64,000 nucleotides of DNA from an uncultured Bacteroidota bacterium (GTDB lineage Bacteria > Bacteroidota > Bacteroidia > Flavobacteriales > Flavobacteriaceae): the NCBI GenBank assembly GCA_902598525.1, contig CACKBZ010000001.1:156466-220465 (forward strand). Reading direction: 5' to 3'. Position 1 is the stretch's first letter, and every line of letters begins with the position of its first letter. The notes below the pieces were generated by a model. That model made no database searches and was not told the origin of the DNA. It worked only from the letters and a program-made list of their open reading frames with translations. This document shows positions 18,222-28,619 of the stretch, one piece after another. Position numbers and translations under genes: made by a program.

Positions 18222-19495
18222 GTATTTCTGTAAATAGTTTGAATTCTATCTGGTCCAACAGAAATTAATTTTATAGGAACTTCAACAAACGATTCAATAA
18301 AATTAATATAGTTTATAAGCTCTTTTGGAAGATCATCTTCACAATTTACTTTGGTAATATCTTCATGCCATCCCTCAAATTCTACATATTTTGGAATAAT
18401 TTTTTTGGATTTTATATCAAAAGGAAAATTGTTAACCTGTTTGTTATCAACCATATAAGATGTACATATCTTTAGTTTATCAATTGAGCTTAATACATCT
18501 GATTTCATGATATTAAGTTCGGTTACTCCATTAATCTGAACTGTATATTTTAAAGCTACTAGATCTAGCCAACCACATCTTCGATCTCTACCAGTAGTCG
18601 CTCCATATTCATGACCAATTTCTCTAATTTTTTCACCAATTGAATTAAATAATTCTGTTGGAAATGGACCAGAACCAACTCTTGTTGTATAAGCTTTGAA
18701 AATTCCAATTATTTTCTTGATCTTATTGGGAGGAACACCTAATCCAGAGCATGCACCAGCCGCAGTAGTATTTGATGAGGTTACATAGGGATATGTTCCA
18801 AAATCAATATCCAACAAAGATCCTTGTGCTCCCTCAGCTAAAATTTTCTTTCCTTCATTAAGACAACTATTAAGATAGTTCTCGCTGTCAATTAAATTAA
18901 AAGTTTTGAGACTTTCTATACCTTGGACAAAGTCTATCTCTAAATTTTCTAAGCTTATATCAACAGACTCCTTAAAATTTGAAATAATTTTTAAGTGTTT
19001 TTCTTTAAGATTATTATATTTTTTTTGCCATGAATCATCAATAATATCACCAACTCTAATACCGTTTCTTCCAGTTTTGTCCATATATGCTGGTCCAATA
19101 CCTTTAAGTGTTGAACCAATCTTCTTTTTGCCTTTAGATGCTTCTGACGTAGCATCAATTATTTTATGGGTAGGTAATATAATATGAGCCCTCTTTGATA
19201 TATATAAGTTTTTTTTTAGGTCAATTTTATACTTATTTAAACCTTCAATTTCTTTAAGAAATATTCCAGGGTCAATTACAACTCCATTACCAATTACATT
19301 TATAGACTGTTTATTGAATATACCTGAAGGAATAGTGTGAAGAACATGTTTATTACCATCAAATTCAATTGTATGACCAGCATTAGGTCCTCCTTGAAAT
19401 CTTGCAATAATGTCGTAATTTGAGGTTATTGCATCAACTATTTTTCCTTTACCTTCATCTCCCCATTGAAGACCTAACAGTAGATCTAAAGACAT
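18218..19495 (-). CDS. purA: Adenylosuccinate synthetase
   Basis: A 425-residue GTP-dependent enzyme joining IMP and aspartate to adenylosuccinate, the first committed AMP step. The signatures GLQWGDEGKGK (6-16, catalytic Asp and P-loop), RFQGGPNAGHTI with the catalytic His, KGIGPAYMDKTGRNGIRVGD, EGAQGSLLDIDFGTYPYVTSS and TTGRDRRCGWLD are all intact. Length is canonical. It lies 7 bases downstream of the fur-like gene and overlaps the following OstA-like gene, so the run RelA/SpoT-fur-purA-ostA looks like one transcriptional unit. Confidence 0.97.
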   Translation of the reverse strand: MSLDLLLGLQWGDEGKGKIVDAITSNYDIIARFQGGPNAGHTIEFDGNKHVLHTIPSGIFNKQSINVIGNGVVIDPGIFLKEIEGLNKYKIDLKKNLYISKRAHIILPTHKIIDATSEASKGKKKIGSTLKGIGPAYMDKTGRNGIRVGDIIDDSWQKKYNNLKEKHLKIISNFKESVDISLENLEIDFVQGIESLKTFNLIDSENYLNSCLNEGKKILAEGAQGSLLDIDFGTYPYVTSSNTTAAGACSGLGVPPNKIKKIIGIFKAYTTRVGSGPFPTELFNSIGEKIREIGHEYGATTGRDRRCGWLDLVALKYTVQINGVTELNIMKSDVLSSIDKLKICTSYMVDNKQVNNFPFDIKSKKIIPKYVEFEGWHEDITKVNCEDDLPKELINYINFIESFVEVPIKLISVGPDRIQTIYRNT

Positions 19496-19502
19496 ATATT
19501 AA

Positions 19503-19952
19503 CTATTTTTTCTTTTTACTCGTAGCGTATAAATATAGTGAATGATCCTTAATGTCGACATTAAAAACTTCTTCAATATTTTTTTTAATTTCTTGGAGTC
19601 TTGGATCACAAAATTCTTTAACTTCTCCTGTGTCTGTTATTATCAGATGATCATGTTGACTATTAAAATAAGATTTTTCATACTGAGAGAAAGAATCTCC
19701 AAACTGATGCTTTCTAACCAGTCCACTTTCAAGTAAAAGTTCAATAGTATTATACAAAGTTGCCCTACTAACTCTGTATTTTTTTTTATTCATTTCCTCA
19801 TATAGAAAGTCAATGTCAAAATGACCATCTATTGAATAAATTTCATTTAAAATACTATATCTTTCAGGAGTTTTTCGATGGTTATGTTTTGTTAAAAAAT
19901 TTGTAAAAACATTAATTACCTCTTCTTGATTTTTTGAATTTTTCATTACCAT
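19503..19952 (-). CDS. Fur-family metal-responsive transcriptional regulator
   Basis: A 149-residue protein with the Fur winged helix (about 12-85, with [21 protein letters not shown] and [18 protein letters not shown]) and dimerisation domain. The HDHLI strand that carries a regulatory metal site is present. The usual following CxxC structural-zinc motif is absent (TDTGEV instead), as in a subset of Fur proteins. HQFG and HDH supply possible metal ligands. Whether it senses Fe, Zn, Mn or peroxide cannot be decided. It lies 2 bases after the RelA/SpoT stop and is probably co-transcribed with it. Confidence 0.9.
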   Translation of the reverse strand: MVMKNSKNQEEVINVFTNFLTKHNHRKTPERYSILNEIYSIDGHFDIDFLYEEMNKKKYRVSRATLYNTIELLLESGLVRKHQFGDSFSQYEKSYFNSQHDHLIITDTGEVKEFCDPRLQEIKKNIEEVFNVDIKDHSLYLYATSKKKK

Positions 19953-19954
19953 AT

Positions 19955-22156
19955 TTATCTACGTATTACTTTTTCTAATCCCTTTATTGCTTTTAAACGT
20001 TTCATCAATTTATTCAAAATTACTTTATTTTCTACTTCAACACTTACTACTCCCGAAAAAAGTCCATCATTAGTCTCAAATGAAATTCTATTCATATTTA
20101 CATTCATTGAGTTAGAGATAAGAGATGTAATCTCATTAACTAAACCTATATCGTCAATACCAGTTATTTCAATCTTTGCATTAAACTCGTGGCTATCTGA
20201 ATTAATCCAAGTGGCAGAAATTATTCTATAAGCGTAATTTGATCTAAGAGATATTGAATTAGGGCAGTTCTTTGAATGGACTTTAATTCCATCTTTTACT
20301 GAGATAAATCCAAATACGTTATCTCCAGGAATTGGACTACAGCATGGGGCCATTGAATATTTTAACATCTCTTTTTCTTTTCCAAAAACTAGTTTATCAA
20401 ACTTAATTAAATCCTCATTATCATCATGCTTCTTAATTTTATCTGTATTTCCAGTAATTCTTCGTCTAAAGTACCCCAAATAGCTATTAAAGTCATTTGC
20501 AAAAGTTTTAATCTTCTTATTATCTATTTCTCCATTAGCAACTTTAAAAAAAAGATCATTACTGGCATTAATCTTGAAAAACTTCATCATTTGACCAGAT
20601 GTTTTATCATCTAATTTAATTTTAAACTGTTTTAGCTTTCTCTCAAGTATTTCTTTTCCATCTTGGGCAATTCTTCTCTTTTCATCATTTAACGAAGATT
20701 TTATTTTCGATTTTGCTTTAGAAGTTTCAACAAAGTCAAGCCAGTTTACATTTGGTTTGACATTGTCTGATGTAATTATTTCAACTTGATCACCACTTTT
20801 TAGAGTATGACTAAGTGGAACTAATTTTCCGTTGACTCTTGCTCCTCTGGTTTTAATTCCAACATCAGTATGTACATGAAAAGCAAAATCTAATGCAGAT
20901 GATCCACTTTTTAGGGATTTTAGATCTCCTTTAGGAGTAAAAACATATATCTCTTTTGAATAAAAGTTTAATTTAAAATCCTCAACAAAATCGATAGCAT
21001 GTTCAGAGTCTTGATTTAAAACCTCTTGAAGTTTATTTAACCAAAGGTCAACCTCACTTTTTTTAGATTCGTTATGTTTATAGCCATAATGAGCAGCATA
21101 GCCTTTTTCAGCAATTTCATCCATTCTCTCTGACCTAATCTGAATCTCAACCCATTTATTTTTTGGGCCAACTACGGTTAGATGAAGTGCTTCATATCCA
21201 TTATTTTTTGGTAAAGTGATCCAATCCCTAAGTCTAGTAGGGTTAGGTGTAAAATGATCAGTTATTATTGAATATATTTTCCATGCGATAAACTTTTCAT
21301 CTTTTTGTTTTGATTTATATATAACTCTTATTGCAAATCGGTCATAAATTTCATCAAATGAAATATTCTTTGATTTAATTTTGTTATAAATTGAATAAAT
21401 AGATTTATGCCTCCCCTTTATCTGATATTTAATTTTTTGATCAACAAGACTTTCATTAATTAATTTTTCAAATGATTCAACATATTTTTCTTGATTTACT
21501 AGATCCTTATCAATTTTGTTTTTAATTAAATTATACTCTCTGGGTTCGAGAATCCTAAGACTCAAATTTTCAAGTTCATTCTTCATATTATATAACCCAA
21601 TTCTATGAGCAAGAGGTGCATAAATATATAATGATTCTGATGCCATTTGATCTTGCTTTGCTTTTGATAAAAAATCAATTGTTCGCATATTGTGGAGCCT
21701 ATCAGCAGTTTTGATAAGTATTACTCGTATATCACTATGAAGAGTTAGTAGCATTTTTCGATAGTTTTCTGCCTGAACTGAGTAGTCTTCATTTTTCTTT
21801 AAAGTTGAAATTTTTGTTAATCCATCGACAATTTTTGAAATATCTGATCCGACTGTTTCATCAAGATCTTCAAGTGTAACTTCAGTATCTTCAACAGTAT
21901 CATGTAGAATTGCTGCAGCAACTGATATATAGTCAAGTCCAATATCTTTGGCTACAATTCTTGCAACTTCGAGAGGGTGATATATGTATGGCTCACCGGA
22001 CTTTCTCATTTGTCCATCATGACCATTAAAGGCAATAACTAGAGATTCATAGATTATTTTTTTTTCTTTGGATGATATTTTTTGATAACTGGAATCAATT
22101 ATATCATTAAACATCTCTGTTATTTCTTTGGGTAATATTTTATTCTCAACTAACAC
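19955..22156 (-). CDS. Bifunctional (p)ppGpp synthetase/hydrolase, RelA/SpoT family
   Basis: A 733-residue stringent-response enzyme. The HD hydrolase domain (about 45-200) has [20 protein letters not shown] and [11 protein letters not shown], so hydrolase activity should be retained. The synthetase domain (about 235-375) has [21 protein letters not shown] and the [24 protein letters not shown] block. A TGS domain follows (about 400-465, [24 protein letters not shown]). A zinc-finger-like CCSPIPGD and a C-terminal ACT domain complete the canonical long RSH layout. The start is GTG at 22156, with no ATG before the HD domain except an internal Met15. Confidence 0.95.
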   Translation of the reverse strand: MLVENKILPKEITEMFNDIIDSSYQKISSKEKKIIYESLVIAFNGHDGQMRKSGEPYIYHPLEVARIVAKDIGLDYISVAAAILHDTVEDTEVTLEDLDETVGSDISKIVDGLTKISTLKKNEDYSVQAENYRKMLLTLHSDIRVILIKTADRLHNMRTIDFLSKAKQDQMASESLYIYAPLAHRIGLYNMKNELENLSLRILEPREYNLIKNKIDKDLVNQEKYVESFEKLINESLVDQKIKYQIKGRHKSIYSIYNKIKSKNISFDEIYDRFAIRVIYKSKQKDEKFIAWKIYSIITDHFTPNPTRLRDWITLPKNNGYEALHLTVVGPKNKWVEIQIRSERMDEIAEKGYAAHYGYKHNESKKSEVDLWLNKLQEVLNQDSEHAIDFVEDFKLNFYSKEIYVFTPKGDLKSLKSGSSALDFAFHVHTDVGIKTRGARVNGKLVPLSHTLKSGDQVEIITSDNVKPNVNWLDFVETSKAKSKIKSSLNDEKRRIAQDGKEILERKLKQFKIKLDDKTSGQMMKFFKINASNDLFFKVANGEIDNKKIKTFANDFNSYLGYFRRRITGNTDKIKKHDDNEDLIKFDKLVFGKEKEMLKYSMAPCCSPIPGDNVFGFISVKDGIKVHSKNCPNSISLRSNYAYRIISATWINSDSHEFNAKIEITGIDDIGLVNEITSLISNSMNVNMNRISFETNDGLFSGVVSVEVENKVILNKLMKRLKAIKGLEKVIRR

Positions 22157-22213
22157 TTGTAAATTTTACTACTTAAATTTACAAATAATAATTCTTGATT
22201 TAAAGTCAATAAT

Positions 22214-23545
22214 TTATTGAGAGTTAGAATATTTATTTGAGTATCTCCTCCAAAGTCTGGTTTGGTGCGTTTCTAAACTTATATTTCTTCCTGAGATAAA
22301 TGCATGAGAAACATTATTAGATACTATATCTAATGCATCTCCCTTTGATATAAACAAAGTAGCACTCTTACCAATTTCAATTGAACCAAATTCGTTATCT
22401 ATTTCAAGTATCTTAGCAGGATTAAGAGTTATTAAACTTAGAGCTGTCTCTTTATCAATCCCATAACTTGAAAAACTTCCGGCATAAAAAGGAAGATTTC
22501 TTATTGATACTCTTGATTGAGGAGCCCCTGACGGGTCTATACTTACTAGTATTCCTTTATCTAACATATGTTTTGCTAATAAGAAAGTATCATCGGGATC
22601 TGAATCAATTGATTGAGGGAATCTATATGGTTGCTTGACAATTACTGGGATATTATTCGCTTTTATAAAATCTAACTGATTTCTTGACTCTGATGCACCG
22701 ACAATGACTATTTTCGCAATTCCAAATTTTTTTAAAAAAGTAACTCCATCAACAATTTCTTTTTCATCATCTGCATACAAATAGACCGTTGACTCACCAT
22801 TAATTATACTTTTCATCGCTTTACTCTTTATATTCATTGACTTGTTGACGTTCATATTTGCTTTCGACTTTTCAAAAAAATCTTTTAGACCTTTAACTTG
22901 ACTGGAATAATTATTATTTACTTTAAGTCCTCTATCCTCGTCTAGCCACCATCTACCATACGTATATGGACTTGGCCAATTAATATGTATACCCTGATCA
23001 TATTTAACAGTTGCATCCTCCCAATTCCATGCATCAAGCTGAACAACAGAAGAACTTCCAGAAATGACACCACCATTTGGTGCAATTTGTGCAAGAAGTA
23101 CCCCATTAGGTCTCATACTTTCTACAGCTTTTGATTCGGCGTTGTATGCTATAATTGACCTAATTTCTGGTAAATAAGATCCTGACTCATCATCATCTAC
23201 AGAAGCTTTAACTGCATCTATCTCAACTAACCCTAGATTAGTATTAAGAGCAATGATACCAGGATAAATGTGATGATTGGTTGCGTCAATAATTGTATCA
23301 TATTTTTCATTTTTAGAGTCCTGAAACGAATTAAGTTTATCATCAGACCAGGCAACATCTGTTGAAGTTATTAAATCAATTTTTCCATTTGTGAATCCTA
23401 TTAGACTATTATTTATTAATTCACCATTACCAACATGAGTTGTTCCTCCATAAATTAAAACTGATTTATCTTGAGCTGGAGCAGGAGTCTGTTGAGAAAA
23501 TAAAAGATTTAAAAAGATAATATTTATTAAAATAATTTTTTTCAT
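22214..23545 (-). CDS. Secreted amidohydrolase-like protein lacking the HxH metal motif
   Basis: A 443-residue protein with a signal peptide (ATG at 23545, MKKIILINIIFLNLLFSQ). A GTG eight codons upstream is in frame but would precede the signal peptide and overlap the upstream gene. The amidohydrolase composite domain is visible (GKIDLITS, HIYPGIIALNTNLGLVEIDAV, and the C-terminal ALSLITLNPAKILEIDNEFGSIEIGKSATLFI). Where active enzymes have PGxIDxHxH, this one reads PGIIALNTN, so the first two metal ligands are missing and it is probably not a hydrolase by itself. It sits 4 bases after a larger homologue that keeps HSH, suggesting a heteromeric pair. Confidence 0.82.
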   Translation of the reverse strand: MKKIILINIIFLNLLFSQQTPAPAQDKSVLIYGGTTHVGNGELINNSLIGFTNGKIDLITSTDVAWSDDKLNSFQDSKNEKYDTIIDATNHHIYPGIIALNTNLGLVEIDAVKASVDDDESGSYLPEIRSIIAYNAESKAVESMRPNGVLLAQIAPNGGVISGSSSVVQLDAWNWEDATVKYDQGIHINWPSPYTYGRWWLDEDRGLKVNNNYSSQVKGLKDFFEKSKANMNVNKSMNIKSKAMKSIINGESTVYLYADDEKEIVDGVTFLKKFGIAKIVIVGASESRNQLDFIKANNIPVIVKQPYRFPQSIDSDPDDTFLLAKHMLDKGILVSIDPSGAPQSRVSIRNLPFYAGSFSSYGIDKETALSLITLNPAKILEIDNEFGSIEIGKSATLFISKGDALDIVSNNVSHAFISGRNISLETHQTRLWRRYSNKYSNSQ

Positions 23546-23549
23546 GACT

Positions 23550-26540
23550 TTAAAATTCAGTGTATTCACAGGTTATCTCTATTTGAGGCATAGGGTTTGG
23601 AAACATAAGACTTGCACCAGGTAAATTTTGTCCCAGCATTTGCTGAATTAATTTATTTTTTTCTTCCTTAATGTCGTTTAATTTCTCCTTGTGCTGATAC
23701 TTATCAAAATACAGAGCGCCTTCAATATATGTCTGTTCTGTTTGTGTGTAAAGAGACATGGGATGACCACTCCACAAAACAATATCCGCATCCTTTCCAA
23801 CTTTAAGACTTCCAACTTGATCGTCTAGTCGAAGGAGTTTAGCTGGATTTAATGTCACAAACTTCCATGCTTCTTCTTCAGATACATTACCGTATTTTAC
23901 TGCCTTTGCTGCTTCTAGATTCAACCTTCTGGAAAGTTCTGAATTATCTGAATTTAAGGCAACTGTAACTCCAGCATTATGCATTATAGATGCATTATAT
24001 GGGATTGCATCATTTACTTCAAATTTGTAGCCCCACCAATCAGAAAACGTTGATCCACCAACACCATGCTCTGCCATCTTATCTGCAACTTTATATCCCT
24101 CTAAAATATGTGTGAATATGTCTATTTTAAAGCCAAACCTTTCAGCAACTTTCATTAACATATTAATTTCACTTTGAACATACGAATGACTTGAAATAAA
24201 TCTATCTCCTCTTAAAATCTCCCATAAAGTTTCAAGTTCCTCGTCAAATCTCGGTTTCGGAGTAGATGCTTTTTTTCTTTTACTAAGTGAATTATAATTT
24301 GTCCAGTTCTCAGCATATTCTTTAGCTCTATCAAAATGATCAATAAATACCTGTTCAACTCCCATCCTTGTTTGTGGGAATCTTGAACCTCCCCAATTAG
24401 ACTGTTTAACATTTTCACCTAATGCAAACTTTATAAATGGAGTAGCATTTTTAAAAAACATATCCTCAATTTCAGACCCCCATTTTAATTTGATAATTGC
24501 AGATTGTCCCCCTATTGGATTAGCAGAACCGTGAAGAATTTGAACAGTTGTTACACCACCACCTAAATTTCTATAAATATTAATATCATCTGGATTTATA
24601 ACATCCATAATAGAGACCTCTGCAGATGAATTGTGACCTCCCTCATTTATACTTGATGCAGCCATATGTGAGTGTTCATCAATTATTCCCGATGTTATAT
24701 GTTTATTTGTTGCATCAATAATTTTGAAATTATCTGGAGTCTCAAGATTCTTTCCTATGGCAATAATTTTTCCATTATCAATTATTATATCTGAATTCGA
24801 AATGATCCCATCATTTTCGTTGGTCCAAAGAGTTGCATTTTTAAAGTGAATGGATTGACTTGAAGGAATTGAGCTTAGTCCAAAGCCAACATTAGGGTAT
24901 GTTACTTCTGATATTGATGGACTATTAGATTCAGATTTTGATGTCTTCTTTGACTTTTTGGTCTCAGTTAACTCTTTTTTTGAGATATTAAATGAAAAAT
25001 TATTATTATTAAAATCAGTTCCAGTACCTTCTATATTATTCGACGAATTTATTTTTAGTGAAATTTGAGCAAAAGACTGTCTTCCGTCTATACTATCAAA
25101 TAGAGTAATACTCAACCAGTCATCTACAATAGAAGTCTTTGATTTTATGTTTAAAGAGTCTTTTGTAATAATTGATGAGGGTTTAGAAAGGCTATTAGTA
25201 ATTTTTAGATTGTACGAATTATTATTTAATTCAATGGAATAATCTCCATCAATATTAGTTTTATCTGTATTCTTAATAACGTGTCTTTCTCCTTTGACCC
25301 AGTTTTCAATAATCTCAGTTTCTTCATCAAAAATCGGCCCAGATGTGATTAAAAAGTTCGCTAAGTAATTATTCTCTAATTTACCTATCTTTCCCTCTAA
25401 ACCAATTGAAGTAGCAGGTATAATAGTTAAAGCATCTAATGCAGTTTTTTCACTTAAACCGTTTTTTATAGCTTTTCTAATGTTTTTCAAGAAGTCTCTT
25501 TTATTTTTTAAGTCAGTAGAAGTAATTGAAAAAACTATACCGTTTCTTTCTAATATACCAAGATTAGTTGGTGCTTGATTCCAATATCTGAGTTGATTTA
25601 TAGTTAATTTGTCGTTAAGCTGGGCGTTAGATACATCAAAGGCATTTGGAAAGTTTACTGGGATTATAAGTTTATTGTTGAATTTCTTTAACTCCCTTAC
25701 ATTCTCATATTCTTTTCCTGAGCCTTTAATAACAAAGTCAAGATTAAGCTCTGCTGAAATTTTTGCAGCTCTGTAAACGTTTAGTTTATCATCTGCGTCA
25801 AAGAGTTTTGGTATATCTCTATTTTTAATAACTGACTCTAAAGCTAGATCCTTAGTTTTTGACAAACCTTGAGAATACCAATCTGCATCATAGTAAAGTT
25901 GCCTTATTAATGCCATAGCACCCATAGTAGAACTAGGGTAGGACTGATTTGATGTTTGACTTCTTGAAAACGAGAAGTGTTCAGCAGTTTTCTCTGAAAT
26001 AATTCTAAATGATTCATCTTGATTGTCAATCAATCCTAAAGTAAAACTTGTTCCTCTGTGAACTCCATCATCTCGATGAGAATTTACAACACCAAAACCA
26101 ATATTCCTTAGTGCTTTTGCATCCTTTTGATTGTAACTATAATCTTTCATACTATTGTAGTCACTTAAAATATGATCATTCCAATAATATCCCTTTCTAG
26201 TTGGCTCATATTGAGAGCTTCTACCATAAGATCTCCTTTCTGGTTTTTTTACACTAAATGAAGAATGAATTTCAATAAACGACGGATATATGTAGTTCCC
26301 ATTTAAGTCTTTAACTATACTATTTTCTGGGATTACAATATCCTTACCAATTTGTACAATTTTTCCATCTCTCTCAATTAAAGTTGCATTTTTTATTATT
26401 GAGTTATTTGAATAAATGTTTGCATTTACAAAAACATTAAACTCATAATCTTGAGTTTTTACTCCATCATTGACGATAAAGTAATCTTGACTATATAATC
26501 CAAATGACAGAAAGAATGAAAATAAAAAGATTCTTTTCAT
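23550..26540 (-). CDS. Large secreted amidohydrolase-family protein with two amidohydrolase-like halves
   Basis: A 996-residue protein with signal peptide MKRIFLFSFFLSFGLYSQ. The N-terminal half (about 30-430) is amidohydrolase-like but degenerate (YIYPSFIEIHSSFS where HxH is expected). A linker of about 120 residues contains a serine/lysine-rich stretch. The C-terminal half (about 555-960) has an intact metal motif, SGIIDEHSHMAAS, then GGGVTTVQILHGSANPIGGQSA, HILEGYKVAD, ALNSDNSELSRRLN (catalytic-Asp region) and AWKFVTLNPAKLLRLDDQVGSLKVGKDADIVLW. Imidazolonepropionase- or dipeptidase-like substrates are possible, but none can be assigned. It is co-transcribed with the downstream homologue. 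Confidence 0.87.
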   Translation of the reverse strand: MKRIFLFSFFLSFGLYSQDYFIVNDGVKTQDYEFNVFVNANIYSNNSIIKNATLIERDGKIVQIGKDIVIPENSIVKDLNGNYIYPSFIEIHSSFSVKKPERRSYGRSSQYEPTRKGYYWNDHILSDYNSMKDYSYNQKDAKALRNIGFGVVNSHRDDGVHRGTSFTLGLIDNQDESFRIISEKTAEHFSFSRSQTSNQSYPSSTMGAMALIRQLYYDADWYSQGLSKTKDLALESVIKNRDIPKLFDADDKLNVYRAAKISAELNLDFVIKGSGKEYENVRELKKFNNKLIIPVNFPNAFDVSNAQLNDKLTINQLRYWNQAPTNLGILERNGIVFSITSTDLKNKRDFLKNIRKAIKNGLSEKTALDALTIIPATSIGLEGKIGKLENNYLANFLITSGPIFDEETEIIENWVKGERHVIKNTDKTNIDGDYSIELNNNSYNLKITNSLSKPSSIITKDSLNIKSKTSIVDDWLSITLFDSIDGRQSFAQISLKINSSNNIEGTGTDFNNNNFSFNISKKELTETKKSKKTSKSESNSPSISEVTYPNVGFGLSSIPSSQSIHFKNATLWTNENDGIISNSDIIIDNGKIIAIGKNLETPDNFKIIDATNKHITSGIIDEHSHMAASSINEGGHNSSAEVSIMDVINPDDINIYRNLGGGVTTVQILHGSANPIGGQSAIIKLKWGSEIEDMFFKNATPFIKFALGENVKQSNWGGSRFPQTRMGVEQVFIDHFDRAKEYAENWTNYNSLSKRKKASTPKPRFDEELETLWEILRGDRFISSHSYVQSEINMLMKVAERFGFKIDIFTHILEGYKVADKMAEHGVGGSTFSDWWGYKFEVNDAIPYNASIMHNAGVTVALNSDNSELSRRLNLEAAKAVKYGNVSEEEAWKFVTLNPAKLLRLDDQVGSLKVGKDADIVLWSGHPMSLYTQTEQTYIEGALYFDKYQHKEKLNDIKEEKNKLIQQMLGQNLPGASLMFPNPMPQIEITCEYTEF

Positions 26541-26579
26541 ATTAATGGTTTTTTATTTGACTTAAATAAGTTCAGCTTG

Positions 26580-26587
26580 CTAATATA
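26580..26587 (-). promoter_or_regulatory. Putative -7 element upstream of the amidohydrolase pair (TATATTAG variant)
   Basis: The minus strand reads TATATTAGC ending 39 bases before the ATG at 26540, identical to the sequences before lysA and the NrnA-type gene. No -33 TTG is seen. Confidence 0.3.
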
Positions 26588-26592
26588 ATAAA

Positions 26593-27591
26593 TCAATTAA
26601 AATAATCGTATGGCACTTTCCTCTGATAATAATCAATTATGTAATTGGAAACTTTATTATAAGATAAAATCCCATCCTCTTGTTTATTCGATTTCAGGTA
26701 AAAGTCATATAAATAGTTAGCTATTCGGTCAAAAAAATTATTATAATATTTATTCCAGAATTCTGAATTATTTCTTATGTCAGATTTAACCTTTGGGTCT
26801 AGTCTTGAGGTGTAATCCTCAAGTTTTTCGTAATGATTTTTACTTACTTCGTTTAGTAGATTTAAAAGAGCATTAAAATAGCCAGAATATCTAACGTTTG
26901 CATTATCACTCTCTATCGATTTAACAAACCCATAAAAGCTTGCTTCTGCTTCATCTGCATATCCCAATTGATGAGCTTGTTCATGAAAAATAACTAATGG
27001 TAAATCAATTTTTGGAATATCACCATTAATTACTGATTCTGATGTAAATGGGATAAAGTGCCCAGAAACTGTCTGATAAAGAAGTATACTGGGTATGATT
27101 GACTGTTTTGTATTAAAACTAGTTGAGTTAGTTAGTTCAAAAAAGTTTAAGTCATTAAAATCTTCAATTATTAGTACTTCTTCGTTAATCCTTGAAATAA
27201 TATTATCCAAAGTTTTATCTAGATCCTCAAACTTGTAATCATCCTTAATGTTTAATTTTTTAGAGATAGATGTTCTAAAATAATTTAATCCCCAAAAAGA
27301 ATAAAAAATAAAGTAAACAATTGAAATAAATGCTAATAAGTTAATTGAATCATTTAGTTTAAATGAAAATACTCTGTAAGTAAGATAAATAAGTAAAATT
27401 AAGGCAATTAGATATAAAACCTCACCAACGGGAATATCAATATTAGAATATAAAAAAGAATTAATTCTAAGTATAAATTTATATAGGTAGCCAGAGTAAT
27501 ATTCATCTACTATTGATGGATTATTCTGAATATAATTAACTAATAATATTTGGGGTATTAGAGCTAGAGCAAAAATACTTTTAACTTTCAT
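26593..27591 (-). CDS. DUF3810 membrane-anchored putative zinc peptidase
   Basis: A 332-residue protein with hydrophobic segments at about 5-20, 55-73 and 82-100, then a soluble domain containing VIFHEQAHQLGYADEAEASF. This is an HExxH motif followed 8 residues later by Glu, the layout of DUF3810 and gluzincin-like peptidases. The C-terminus has the family's VSNYIIDYYQRK-like end. The catalytic domain probably faces the periplasm. Its start overlaps the stop of the PPIase gene by one base (27591), indicating coupling. Substrate unknown. Confidence 0.82.
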   Translation of the reverse strand: MKVKSIFALALIPQILLVNYIQNNPSIVDEYYSGYLYKFILRINSFLYSNIDIPVGEVLYLIALILLIYLTYRVFSFKLNDSINLLAFISIVYFIFYSFWGLNYFRTSISKKLNIKDDYKFEDLDKTLDNIISRINEEVLIIEDFNDLNFFELTNSTSFNTKQSIIPSILLYQTVSGHFIPFTSESVINGDIPKIDLPLVIFHEQAHQLGYADEAEASFYGFVKSIESDNANVRYSGYFNALLNLLNEVSKNHYEKLEDYTSRLDPKVKSDIRNNSEFWNKYYNNFFDRIANYLYDFYLKSNKQEDGILSYNKVSNYIIDYYQRKVPYDYFN

Positions 27592-28619
27592 TAATTTATG
27601 TCGAGTAATTCAACTTCAAATATTAATGTCGCATTAGGGGGTATAACTCCATTCCCAGCACCAGTTGGTCCATAGCCTAGTTCACTAGGAATCACTAGTG
27701 TAGCTTTAGACCCCTTGTTTAGAAGCTGCATTGCTTCATCCCATCCTTTAATAACTTGACCTACACCACAAGTAAATTCAATAGGTTCTCCTCTGGTGAA
27801 AGATGAGTCAATTACTGATCCATCAATAAGACTTAAGGAGTAATGAACAGATAAGACATCATTTATTTTTGCATTAGAGCCACTTCCTTTTTTTGAAATT
27901 TTATATTTTAAACCACTTTCAGTTTCAATCATTCCTTTTGTTATATCCTTTAAAAGGTTAGCTTCTTGTTCAGCCTTTAAAATATCTGCCTGACTTTTAT
28001 TTGTTATGTAATCCTCAAAAATTTTAGGTGCATCAAAATTTTCTGCGTCTTTTCCAATTCTGATTATTTTTACACTTTTGATTAGATCATCTTGGGCGAT
28101 CTTGTCAACCACCTCTAGACCAGTACTATCTAATGCAGTACTAACTTTTCCAAAAACAGAATGTTTACCGTCAAGCCATGGAGTTTCAACATGAGTTATA
28201 AAAAATTGGCTTCCATTTGTACCTGGTCCAGCATTAGCCATTGATAAAATCCCTGGTCCAGTATGTTTAAGCTCGTCACTAAATTCATCATCGAACTGAA
28301 ATCCTGGTCCTCCAGAGCCTGTTCCAGTTGGATCTCCACCCTGAATCATAAAATTCTCAATAACTCGATGAAATTTTAAACCATCATAATATGGTTTGCC
28401 TGAGTATTCTTCTGCAGCTGCAGGATGATTTCCTTCAGATAATGCAACAAAATTTGATACTGTTAAAGGTGTCTTTTTGTAGAATAGTTCCAATAGTATG
28501 TCACCTTTAGAGGTTTCCATATTTGCATATATTCCTTCATTTAGTTCAGAGTAATCGTTCATATTACAAGAGTTTAGTGTTTGAATTAGTGTTATGAATA
28601 TTATAATTTTTTTAATCAT
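27591..28619 (-). CDS. Lipoprotein peptidyl-prolyl isomerase with cyclophilin and FKBP domains
   Basis: A 342-residue protein with lipobox LNSC (Cys18). Residues about 30-180 form a cyclophilin domain ([37 protein letters not shown] in approximate form, and [11 protein letters not shown]). After a linker of about 45 residues, residues about 230-342 form an FKBP domain ([58 protein letters not shown]). Both active-site regions look intact, so one surface-attached protein carries two unrelated prolyl-isomerase folds. It probably helps fold envelope proteins. It overlaps the NrnA gene upstream by 8 bases. Confidence 0.93.
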   Translation of the reverse strand: MIKKIIIFITLIQTLNSCNMNDYSELNEGIYANMETSKGDILLELFYKKTPLTVSNFVALSEGNHPAAAEEYSGKPYYDGLKFHRVIENFMIQGGDPTGTGSGGPGFQFDDEFSDELKHTGPGILSMANAGPGTNGSQFFITHVETPWLDGKHSVFGKVSTALDSTGLEVVDKIAQDDLIKSVKIIRIGKDAENFDAPKIFEDYITNKSQADILKAEQEANLLKDITKGMIETESGLKYKISKKGSGSNAKINDVLSVHYSLSLIDGSVIDSSFTRGEPIEFTCGVGQVIKGWDEAMQLLNKGSKATLVIPSELGYGPTGAGNGVIPPNATLIFEVELLDIN

